NCBI RefSeq assembly: GCF_023242315.1
Contig: NZ_JALLIY010000014.1
Coordinates: forward strand, 1-64,000
Source: Pseudomonas sp. MWU13-2105
GTDB lineage: Bacteria; Pseudomonadota; Gammaproteobacteria; Pseudomonadales; Pseudomonadaceae
DNA: 64,000 nucleotides
Direction: 5' to 3'
The position numbers and the translations under genes are program-made. The notes beneath the pieces were generated by a model. That model worked only from the letters and a program-made list of their open reading frames with translations. It searched no databases and was not told the origin of the DNA. Of the stretch, positions 52,848 through 60,149 are shown in pieces. Each line of letters starts with the position of its first letter. The first letter of the stretch is position 1.

Positions 52848-52855
52848 TTGTTATT
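52848..52855 (-). promoter_or_regulatory. AAYAAYAA motif (Hfq/Crc-type) in the leader of dppA (51233-52831)
   Basis: AATAACAA on the minus strand lies 17 bases before the ATG, next to the SD AAGGA. It matches AAYAAYAA exactly, the motif through which Hfq and Crc block translation under carbon catabolite repression in Pseudomonas. Confidence 0.6.
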
Positions 52856-53090
52856 GTCGTCGGCGAACAATGGCCGTGTTGGGGACACGGGAACGATCGC
52901 CGATCTAGTCAGTGAATGCAGCAATGCCGCTCGTGAACGCATATCAGCGAAGTCTTGACGTTACGAGGCCAAGTCGATGCGGTAAATGCGTAGAGCCTTA
53001 GAGAGTTGTAGGAAAACTCTGTGCGGCGGCCATCCGTTTGCGGGTTACCGCCAACGGATTCCGGACAATTCCTGCAATTCTGGCGGGGAG

Positions 53091-53122
53091 GCGAAGACAG
53101 CGTCCTAGGACGCCGTCTTCGC
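53091..53122. terminator. Long imperfect hairpin after the dppA (53129-54754) stop
   Basis: GCGAAGAC-a-GCGTCC and GGACGC-c-GTCTTCGC pair with a single mismatch around TA. It begins 6 bases past the stop. No T-tract follows on the minus strand, so it may stabilise or process mRNA rather than terminate. Confidence 0.5.
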
Positions 53123-53128
53123 GCAACC

Positions 53129-54754
53129 TCACTTGCTGACGCTGACGCCGTAGAAGGAGTTCAAGCCGAACGGGCTGATCTTGAAATCCTGCACCTTGGC
53201 GCTCATGGGTTGGTACACCGTCGAGTGCGCGATAGGTGTATAGGGGACTTGGTCTTTGAGGATGTGCTGCGCCTGCTTGTACAGCTCGGTGCGTTTAGCC
53301 TGGTCGGCAGTCGACTTGGCTTCTTTGATCAGGTCCTCGAAGGGCTTGTAGCAGAACTTCGAGAAGTTGTTGCCGTTGACCGCGTCACAGCCGAACAGCA
53401 CGCCCAGCCAGTTATCGGGGTCCCCATTGTCGCCGCTCCAGCCAATCAGCATGGCTTGCTGCTCGCCACCCTTGGCACGCTTGAGGTATTCGCCCCACTC
53501 GTAGCTGACGATCTTGACGTTGAGGCCGATGTTCTTCCAGTCGGACTGGAGCATTTCAGCCATCAGCTTGGCGTTGGGGTTGTACGGACGCTGGACCGGC
53601 ATGGCCCACAGGGTGATCTCGGTGCCCGGCTTGACGCCAGCTTCCTTGAGCAGTTCCTTGGCCTTTTCCGGGTCGTACTTGGCGTCCTTGACGGTGGTGT
53701 CATAGGACCATTGGGTCGGCGGCATGGCATTGACAGCCAATTGGCCGGCGCCCTGGTAAACCGATTCGATGATCTGCTTCTTGTTCACCGACATGTCCAG
53801 CGCTTCGCGTACGCGCAGGTCCGCCAGTGGGTTGGTGGCGGTCTGGCCCTTGAGGACCGGCATCACGTTGTAGGCGATGTAACCCAGGTTGAAACCGGCC
53901 TGTTCGGGCATCTTCAGGTTGCTGTCGGCCTTGAGCGGGGCGATGTCGGCCGGACGTGGGTAGGCGGTGATCTGGCATTCGCCTTTCTTGAGCTTCTGCG
54001 CACGTACCGACGGGTCGGTGGTGATGGCGAAGATCAGGTTGTCGACCTTGACGTCCTCAGGCTTCCAGTAGTCCTTGTTCCCGGTGTAGCGGATGTTCGA
54101 GTCTTTCTGGTAGCTCTTGAACACGAACGGACCAGTACCGATCGGCTTCTGGTTGATGTCGCTGGCCTTGCCTTCCTTGAGCAGCTTGTCGGCGTACTCG
54201 GCGGACTGGATGGAGGCGAAGCTCATCGCCAAGTCCTGGATGAACGCGGCATCCACGGTCTTCAGGGTGAACTTGACGGTCTTGTCGTCGAGTTTTTCCA
54301 CCTTGGTGATGTTGCCGTCCATGCCCATGTCGGTGAAGTACGGGAATTCGGTCGGGTAGGCCTTGCGGAACGGCATGTCCTTGTCGAGCATGCGGTTGAA
54401 GGTGAACAGCACGTCGTCGGCGTTGAAGTTACGCGTCGGTTTGAAGTAATCGGTGGTGTGGAACTTGACGCCTTCACGCAGGTGGAAGGTGTAGCTCAGG
54501 CCGTCCGGGGTCACGTCCCAGCTGGTCGCCAGGCCAGGAATCACGGCGGTGCCGCCACGTTCGAACTGGCTCAGACGGTTGAAAACGGTTTCCGCGGAGG
54601 CGTCGAAGTCGGTTCCGGCGGTGTACAGGCCTGGATCGAAACCGGCCGGGCTCCCTTCGGAGCAGAACACCAGGTTAGTCGCAGCGACGGCGAACGGTGC
54701 GCTGGCCAAGAGGCCTGCGCCGACTAAAAACGGAATGACTGCTTTTTTAAGCAT
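53129..54754 (-). CDS. dppA: Periplasmic dipeptide-binding protein (SBP family 5), third paralogue
   Basis: This 541-residue product has a signal peptide (LKKAVIPFLVGAGLLASAPF ... VAA) and mature start LVFCSEGSPAGFDPGLYTAG. It has EYADKLLKEGKASDINQKPI, GWSGDNGDPDNWLGVLFGCD and a C-terminal ending VQDFKISPFGLNSFYGVSVSK. I chose the ATG at 54754 because GAGG precedes it; the ATG at 54778 has no SD. Codon choice here is strongly biased to preferred codons, suggesting high expression. It lies between two other paralogues with long spacers and probably has its own promoter. Confidence 0.92.
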   Translation of the reverse strand: MLKKAVIPFLVGAGLLASAPFAVAATNLVFCSEGSPAGFDPGLYTAGTDFDASAETVFNRLSQFERGGTAVIPGLATSWDVTPDGLSYTFHLREGVKFHTTDYFKPTRNFNADDVLFTFNRMLDKDMPFRKAYPTEFPYFTDMGMDGNITKVEKLDDKTVKFTLKTVDAAFIQDLAMSFASIQSAEYADKLLKEGKASDINQKPIGTGPFVFKSYQKDSNIRYTGNKDYWKPEDVKVDNLIFAITTDPSVRAQKLKKGECQITAYPRPADIAPLKADSNLKMPEQAGFNLGYIAYNVMPVLKGQTATNPLADLRVREALDMSVNKKQIIESVYQGAGQLAVNAMPPTQWSYDTTVKDAKYDPEKAKELLKEAGVKPGTEITLWAMPVQRPYNPNAKLMAEMLQSDWKNIGLNVKIVSYEWGEYLKRAKGGEQQAMLIGWSGDNGDPDNWLGVLFGCDAVNGNNFSKFCYKPFEDLIKEAKSTADQAKRTELYKQAQHILKDQVPYTPIAHSTVYQPMSAKVQDFKISPFGLNSFYGVSVSK

Positions 54755-55011
54755 GGTGGCCTCATGATTTGTTGTCATTTTTGGTTTTGAGGACGACCTC
54801 GTGAGTCGACCTGCCGATACTTATGCAGGCCCCATACCCATTGCAAGATGCAGAGGCGCGTGAAGCCTCAAAGAGTGGCACGAACGTACAGGAATGTCGC
54901 AATTTTATAAACTTTGCCGCATTTGATCGTTTGCGAGTGGATTTTTGGGTGCGCGGGGCGCACCGCAGGCGGGCGACCGGGGCGTCTGGCGCACCCGGTT
55001 GGGGCGTGGAA
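54755..55011. other. Intergenic region between dppA paralogues (third and fourth)
   Basis: These 257 bases include an AT-rich part (54760-54930), likely the promoter and leader of the left-hand dppA, and a GC-rich part next to the 55012 stop. The leader reads GACAACAAATC near the SD, only partly like AAYAAYAA. Confidence 0.45.
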
Positions 55012-56613
55012 TCACTGGCCCAGGCTGACGCCATAGAAGGGGGTCAGGCCGAACGGACTGATCTTGAAGTCATGTACTTCCTTGCGCATCGGCTGGAACA
55101 CCGTCGAGTTGGCGATCGGGGTGATCGGCACCTGTTCCTTGAGGACTTTCTGCGCCTGCTGGTAGAGCTTGACCCGCTCGTCATGGTTGCTGCTGAGCTT
55201 GGCTTTCTGGATCAGTTGATCATAGGCCGGGTCGCACCATTTCGCGTAGTTGCTGCCCTTGACCGCGGCGCAGCTGTAGAGCACGCCGAGCCAGTTGTCC
55301 GGGTCGCCGTTGTCGCCGGTCCAGCCATAGATCATCACGTCATGCTCGCCGTTCTTGGCGCGCTTGATGTACTCGCCCCACTCATAGCTGACGATATTGG
55401 CCTTGATCCCGACCTTGGCCCAGTCGGCCTGGATCATTTGCGCCGACATCCGCGCATTGGGGTTGGAGGCCCGTTGCACGGTCATCGCCCACAGGTCGAT
55501 GCTGGTGCCTTCGGCTACGCCGGCTTCCTTGAGCAGCGCGCGGGCCTTGCTCGGGTCGTAGGGCGCGTCCTTGATATTCGGGTCATAGGACCACTGGCCC
55601 GGCGGCAGGGCGTTCTGCGCCAGTTGGCCGGCGCTCTGGTAGACCGCCTTGATGATCGCCGGCTTGTCGATGGCCATGTCCAGGGCCTGGCGGACCTTGA
55701 GCTGGTCGAGGGGCTTGTGGGTGACGTTGTAGGCGAGGAAGCCGAGGTTGAAACCCGGTTGCTGCAGCACCAGCAGGTTCTGGTCCTGTTTCATGAGCTC
55801 GATATCGGCCGGGCGCGGGTAACCGCTGACCTGGCATTCCCCGGCCTTGAGCTTCTGCAGGCGGGCGGCGGCATCCGGGGTGATGGCGAAGATCAGGTTG
55901 TCGAGTTTGACGTCCTCGGGTTTCCAGTAGTCCTTGTTGGCCACGTAGCGGATCTGTGAGTCCTTCTGGTAACGCTTGAACACGAACGGTCCGGTGCCCA
56001 CCGGCTTCTGGTTGATGTCGGCGGCGCGGCCTTGCTTGAGCAGTTGCGCGGCATATTCGGCGGACTGGATCGAGGCGAAGCTCATGGCCAGGTTCTGCAC
56101 GAAGGCGGCGTCGATATGGTTCAGGTTGAAGCGCACGGTCTGCTCGTCGAGTTTTTCGACGTTCTTGATCGTGGTGTTGAGGTCCATATCGCTGAAATAC
56201 GGCGACTCCGAAGGGTAGGCCTTGCGGAATGGATGATTGGCGTCGAGCAGGCGCTGGAAGGTGAAGAGCACGTCTTCGGCGTTGAAATCGCGGCTCGGCT
56301 TGAAGTCCTCGGTGGTGTGGAACTTCACCCCGGGGCGCAGGTGGAAGGTGTAGCTCAGGCCATCCGGGGCAACGTCCCAACTCGTGGCCAGGCCGGGTTC
56401 GACCTCGGTGCCGCCGCGCTTGAACTGCGCCAGGCGGTTGAACACGGTTTCCGCCGAGGCGTCGAAGTCGGTGCCGCTGGTGTACTGGCTCGGGTCGAAG
56501 CCGGCGGGGCTGGCTTCGGAGCAATAGACCAGGGTCGAGGCCGCTTGGGCCAGGGGCGTGCAGGCTAGCAGGGTGGCCGCCAGCAGCAGCGGTTTGAAGG
56601 CAATTTTTTCCAT
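55012..56613 (-). CDS. dppA: Periplasmic dipeptide-binding protein (SBP family 5), fourth paralogue
   Basis: This 533-residue product has a signal peptide (FKPLLLAATLLACTPLAQAA) and mature start LVYCSEASPAGFDPSQYTSG. The family segments AFVQNLAMSFASIQSAEYAA and GWTGDNGDPDNWLGVLYSC are present, and it ends HDFKISPFGLTPFYGVSLGQ. A Cys occurs in the hydrophobic part of the signal peptide (LLACTPLA), but the cleavage site AQA|A favours signal peptidase I. It is the first gene of the minus-strand peptide-uptake region. Confidence 0.9.
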   Translation of the reverse strand: MEKIAFKPLLLAATLLACTPLAQAASTLVYCSEASPAGFDPSQYTSGTDFDASAETVFNRLAQFKRGGTEVEPGLATSWDVAPDGLSYTFHLRPGVKFHTTEDFKPSRDFNAEDVLFTFQRLLDANHPFRKAYPSESPYFSDMDLNTTIKNVEKLDEQTVRFNLNHIDAAFVQNLAMSFASIQSAEYAAQLLKQGRAADINQKPVGTGPFVFKRYQKDSQIRYVANKDYWKPEDVKLDNLIFAITPDAAARLQKLKAGECQVSGYPRPADIELMKQDQNLLVLQQPGFNLGFLAYNVTHKPLDQLKVRQALDMAIDKPAIIKAVYQSAGQLAQNALPPGQWSYDPNIKDAPYDPSKARALLKEAGVAEGTSIDLWAMTVQRASNPNARMSAQMIQADWAKVGIKANIVSYEWGEYIKRAKNGEHDVMIYGWTGDNGDPDNWLGVLYSCAAVKGSNYAKWCDPAYDQLIQKAKLSSNHDERVKLYQQAQKVLKEQVPITPIANSTVFQPMRKEVHDFKISPFGLTPFYGVSLGQ

Positions 56614-56739
56614 TGAAAAGCCTCGAAGGTGCGTAATAGAGCGGGGAGGGTTCCGACTCTAGCACGCCCTATCGAGGCCTTGGTGCCCACCGTTAATGCA
56701 GACGGCTGAGAAAATTAGTTCTGGAAAACGGCACAAATC

Positions 56740-56827
56740 CTGTAGGCGCCCGGCTTGCCGGCGATGAGACCCGTAAGCCTTGCATCACCTGATCGGCCGT
56801 CGTCGCTGGCAAGCCGGGCTCCTACAG
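56740..56827. repeat. Palindromic REP pair, second sequence type
   Basis: CTGTAGGCGCCCGGCTTGCC at the left and GGCAAGCCGGGCTCCTACAG at the right are inverted, with about 40 bases between. It differs from the REPs at 25523, 33497 and 57925. Confidence 0.85.
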
Positions 56828-56850
56828 AGGCGCGCGTTCAGCCTGCACGC

Positions 56851-57564
56851 CTATGGTTGCGGCAGGACCTCGATCACCCCATCGGCATTCATGTTGACCT
56901 GTGCCTTGCCGGCTTCCACGTCCGGGGTCGGAGCGGCTTCCATGGCCGCGGCTTTCATCATCATTGCGCCACGTGGGAACGGCTGCGGATAACCGCTGCT
57001 GCTGAGGTTCAGGTTGACGATCTTGTAGCCCTTGCCACCCAGGGCCTCGGTGGCCAGTTGGGCGCGGGTTTTGAACGCCGCGACGGCCTCCTTGAGCAGG
57101 GCATCCTCGCTGGCTTTGCGGGTGGCGGTGGAGATGGCGAAGTCCATGCTTTCCATTTTCAGGTCCTGCATCAGTTCGCCGGTCAGCTTGGACAGCGCGG
57201 CAAAGTCGGCGCTTTCCAGGCGCAGCTCGGCGCGCTCACGCCAGCCGGTGATCTTCTGGGTCTTGTTGTCGTAGATCGGGTAGCTGTTGCGGCTGCCCTG
57301 GCGCAGGTTGATTTCCTTGACCGCCTTGGCCTGGCCCAGCGCCTTGTTCATGGTGGTGGTGATATCGGCGGCGAGCTTGGCCGGATCGCTGTTCTGCGCC
57401 TCGGTGTAGAGGGTCACGATCATCAGGTCGCGGGCCACTTCCTGGCTGGCTTCGGCGCGCAGGGAAATCTGGTTGTAACGCGGCTCGTCGGCGGCCAGGG
57501 CCGGCAGGCTGGCCAGGGTACCGAGGCTGAGGGCGAGCAGGGCGGCGCGGCGCGTGAAGTGCAT
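56851..57564 (-). CDS. Periplasmic SIMPL-domain (DUF541) protein
   Basis: This 237-residue protein has a signal peptide (HFTRRAALLALSLGTLASLP ... ALA) and a SIMPL fold. It starts YNQISLRAEASQEVARDLMIV and has LGQAKAVKEINLRQGSRNSYP, ITGWRERAELRLESADFAAL and GYKIVNLNLSSSGYPQPFPR. Relatives such as BP26/OMP28 and YggE are linked to oxidative stress defence, though the mechanism is unclear. It is monocistronic, between the dpp region and roxSR. Confidence 0.88.
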   Translation of the reverse strand: MHFTRRAALLALSLGTLASLPALAADEPRYNQISLRAEASQEVARDLMIVTLYTEAQNSDPAKLAADITTTMNKALGQAKAVKEINLRQGSRNSYPIYDNKTQKITGWRERAELRLESADFAALSKLTGELMQDLKMESMDFAISTATRKASEDALLKEAVAAFKTRAQLATEALGGKGYKIVNLNLSSSGYPQPFPRGAMMMKAAAMEAAPTPDVEAGKAQVNMNADGVIEVLPQP

Positions 57565-58236
57565 ATAGAGCTCCTTGAGGTTTGGTGCGCGGGTGGTGTC
57601 GGGCAGTCCCGCGTGCAGGCATCAGACTACGCCGGGATTGTCCGGTTCGCGTTGTTACAACTTCAATACATATAGAACTGCCGGATGGCAGGCAACTCGA
57701 CATGACGCGAAAATTCCCACTAATCGATCCTACATTTCCCTCGTGTTTCAGGCGTGGGAGAACATTGTGTGTGCCAAAAGCGGGGGCTAGGGTTTGACCG
57801 TCGCTGCAAATTCAGCGACACGGGATGCTTTGTTGGACGGCTCACCATCGCCTCATCCAGTGTCTCCGTCATAGCAGAGCTGTTATTTGATTGGATTGGA
57901 AACACTCTCAAGCCAGGCCGAGATTTGTGGCGAGCGGGCTTGCCCGCGTTGGGGGGGGGGCGAAGCCCCCCTAAAACCTATGCGCGCGGTGCATCAGACA
58001 TAACGCGGACTATGGTTTTACGACTGCTTCGCAGCCGAACGCGGCGGTGCGGCGTTCCGACAAGCCCGCTCGCCACAAGACCGTGCTCGGCTTCACATTG
58101 GCATCAGGGGGAGGCTCCCTCCGCTACCCTGCGCCGATGTTTGCCAGCTGTGGCGGTTTGCCGCAGATTCGCCTGTCCGAGCCCCGGCTTGGTTATACTC
58201 CTGGCGATCCGCCTGGAGCGCTCATCAGGAGAGCTC
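57565..58236. other. Long intergenic region between the SIMPL gene and roxS
   Basis: These 672 bases contain a stretch at 57769-57924 that reads like a dispersed repeat (with the inverted repeat GTCGCTG-N6-CAGCGAC at 57800-57819), then a REP doublet (57925-58078), and about 150 bases of probable roxS promoter. A roxS-frame extension is open through the whole region but is not likely translated. Confidence 0.6.
57925..58078. repeat. REP doublet (REPIN-like), copy 3
   Basis: TTGTGGCGAGCGGGCTTGCC and AAGCCCGCTCGCCACAA are inverted ends, and the centre has ACGACTGCTTCGCAGCCGAACG. The left half has a run of ten or more G (57951-57960) followed by CGAAGCCCCCC, where the other copies have GGGGCGCGAAGCGGCCC. 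Confidence 0.85.
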
Positions 58237-59496
58237 ATGCTCGCCCCCGTCCAATTGCTGTCTGCGACTCGCCAGAATCTCTGGCGCCTGACCTTTATCC
58301 GCATTCTGGTCCTGGCGGCCCAGGCCGGCTCCGTGGGTATCGCCTACTGGTTCCAGCTGCTGCCGCTGCCCTGGCTGCAACTGGCGATCACCTTGGGCTG
58401 CTCTATGGTGCTCTGTGCCTTCACGGTGGTACGCCTGCGCACCACCTGGCCGGTCACCGAACTCGAATACGCCGTGCAACTGGCCTGCGACCTGTTTATC
58501 CACAGCGCCTTGCTGTATTTCTCCGGCGGCTCGACCAACCCCTTCGTCTCCTATTACCTGGTGCCCCTGACCATCGCCGCGGTGACCCTGCCCTGGCGCT
58601 ATTCGGTGGTTCTCTCCGGCGCGGCGCTGGTGCTGTACACCTTGCTGCTGGTGCAGTTCTACCCGCTGGAAACCTTCCCGATCTCCCGCGAGAAACTGCA
58701 GATCTACGGCATGTGGCTGAGCTTTGCCCTGGCCGCCGCGGTGATCACCTTCTTCGCCGCGAAAATGGCCGAGGAACTGCGCCGCCAGGAAGAGTTGCGC
58801 GCCTTGCGTCGCGAAGAGGGCCTGCGTGACCAGCAACTGCTGGCCGTGGCCACCCAGGCCGCTGGCGCCGCCCACGAACTGGGCACGCCCCTGGCGACCA
58901 TGAGCGTGTTGCTCAAGGAGATGCGCCAGGATCATCCGGACCCGCTGCTCCAGGACGACCTGAGCGTGCTCCAGGACCAGGTCAAGCTGTGCAAGCAGAC
59001 CCTGCAGCAACTGGTCCGCGCCGCCGAAGCCAATCGCCGGCTGGCGGTGGAGATGCAGGACGTCACGGTCTGGCTCGACGAAGCATTGAACCGTTGGCAC
59101 CTGATGCGTCCGGAAGCCAGTTACCGCTTCCAGCGCCTGGGGCAGGGCGAGGTGCCGCGCCTGGCGCCACCGCCGGACCTGACCCAGGCCTTGCTCAACT
59201 TGCTGAACAACGCCGCCGATGCTTGTCCGGATGGCCTGGAGGTCAAGCTGGACTGGACCATCGAGACCCTGACCATCAGCATTCGTGACCACGGCGCCGG
59301 TGTGCCGCTGGCCATCGCCGAGCAGATCGGCAAACCGTTTTTTACCACCAAGGGCAAAGGTTTCGGCCTCGGCCTGTTCTTGAGCAAGGCCAGCGTGACA
59401 CGCGCCGGCGGCTCGGTGAAACTCTACAGTCATGAGGACGGCGGCACGCTCACCGAGCTGCGCCTGCCCCGTGTTGCCCGAGGAGAAGAAGCATGA
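58237..59496 (+). CDS. roxS: Redox-responsive sensor histidine kinase RoxS (RegB/PrrB family)
   Basis: This 419-residue kinase has about six membrane helices in residues 20-185, the quinone-binding GGSTNPF motif near 97-103, a linker helix, the H-box AAGAAHELGTPLATM with the phosphorylated His near 213, an N-box LLNLLNNAADACPDG and G-boxes IRDHGAGVP and GKGFGLGLFLSKA. It senses the respiratory quinone state and signals to RoxR. I chose the ATG at 58237, preceded by AGGAGA; the longer frame upstream runs through repeats. It overlaps roxR by four bases. Confidence 0.93.
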   Translation: MLAPVQLLSATRQNLWRLTFIRILVLAAQAGSVGIAYWFQLLPLPWLQLAITLGCSMVLCAFTVVRLRTTWPVTELEYAVQLACDLFIHSALLYFSGGSTNPFVSYYLVPLTIAAVTLPWRYSVVLSGAALVLYTLLLVQFYPLETFPISREKLQIYGMWLSFALAAAVITFFAAKMAEELRRQEELRALRREEGLRDQQLLAVATQAAGAAHELGTPLATMSVLLKEMRQDHPDPLLQDDLSVLQDQVKLCKQTLQQLVRAAEANRRLAVEMQDVTVWLDEALNRWHLMRPEASYRFQRLGQGEVPRLAPPPDLTQALLNLLNNAADACPDGLEVKLDWTIETLTISIRDHGAGVPLAIAEQIGKPFFTTKGKGFGLGLFLSKASVTRAGGSVKLYSHEDGGTLTELRLPRVARGEEA

Positions 59497-60053
59497 GTGA
59501 CGAGATCCAGGTCGAAGGCGAGGAACTGCCGCACCTGTTGCTGGTGGACGACGACGCCACCTTTACCCGCGTGATGGCGCGAGCCATGAGCCGCCGCGGT
59601 TTTCGCGTCAGCACCGCCGGTTCCGCCGAAGAGGGCCTGATCCTGGCCCAGCAGGACTTGCCGGACTATGCCGCGCTGGACCTGAAGATGGACGGCGATT
59701 CCGGCCTGGTGCTGCTGCCCAAGCTGTTGGAACTCGATCCGGAGATGCGCGTGCTGATCCTCACCGGCTATTCGAGCATCGCCACGGCGGTGGAAGCGAT
59801 CAAGCGCGGCGCCTGCAACTACCTGTGCAAGCCGGCGGATGCCGACGATGTGCTGGCGGCTTTGCTTTCCGAGCATGCCGACCTCGATACCCTGGTGCCG
59901 GAAAACCCGATGTCGGTGGATCGCCTGCAATGGGAGCATATCCAGCGCGTGCTGACCGAGCACGAAGGCAATATCTCCGCCACCGCCCGCGCCCTGGGCA
60001 TGCATCGGCGGACCTTGCAGCGCAAATTGCAGAAACGGCCGGTACGGCGCTGA
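59493..60053 (+). CDS. roxR: Redox response regulator RoxR (RegA/PrrA family)
   Basis: This 186-residue regulator has a receiver domain with acid pocket LLLVDDDATF, the phospho-acceptor D63 (AALDLKMDGDSG), the LTGYSS switch and the conserved Lys of LCKPAD. A short Fis-type DNA-binding domain follows (GNISATARALGMHRRTLQRKL). In pseudomonads it controls terminal oxidases and cyanide tolerance. The ATG overlaps the roxS stop (ATGA). Confidence 0.94.
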   Translation: MSDEIQVEGEELPHLLLVDDDATFTRVMARAMSRRGFRVSTAGSAEEGLILAQQDLPDYAALDLKMDGDSGLVLLPKLLELDPEMRVLILTGYSSIATAVEAIKRGACNYLCKPADADDVLAALLSEHADLDTLVPENPMSVDRLQWEHIQRVLTEHEGNISATARALGMHRRTLQRKLQKRPVRR

Positions 60054-60078
60054 ACCGGCGCTGAACAGAATCCTTTCA

Positions 60079-60102
60079 ATTCGCACGATATCCCGTGCGA
60101 AT
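60079..60102. repeat. Inverted repeat between roxR and the ABC transporter gene
   Basis: ATTCGCACG (60079-60087) and CGTGCGAAT (60094-60102) form a perfect 9-bp stem around ATATCC. It may be the roxR terminator (no T-tract) or an operator for the ABC transporter gene at 60150. Confidence 0.6.
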
Positions 60103-60149
60103 CATCTATGATCGGCTGGTGAAATTTCTTACGCCAACCGAGCCTTAGA

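Larger units (their letters stand above)
52832..53128. other. Intergenic region between two dppA paralogues
   Basis: These 297 bases contain the Hfq/Crc-like motif near the left end and a long imperfect hairpin at 53091-53122 beside the dppA (53129) stop. No gene is supported. Confidence 0.6.

Noticed and set aside
53021..54727. Long plus-strand open frame opposite the third dppA
   Set aside because: It is the antisense of a clear binding-protein gene and has no motif.
57754..58236. N-terminal extension of roxS of about 160 residues
   Set aside because: The extension runs through a REP doublet and a G run, while an SD precedes the ATG at 58237 and the product then matches the family.
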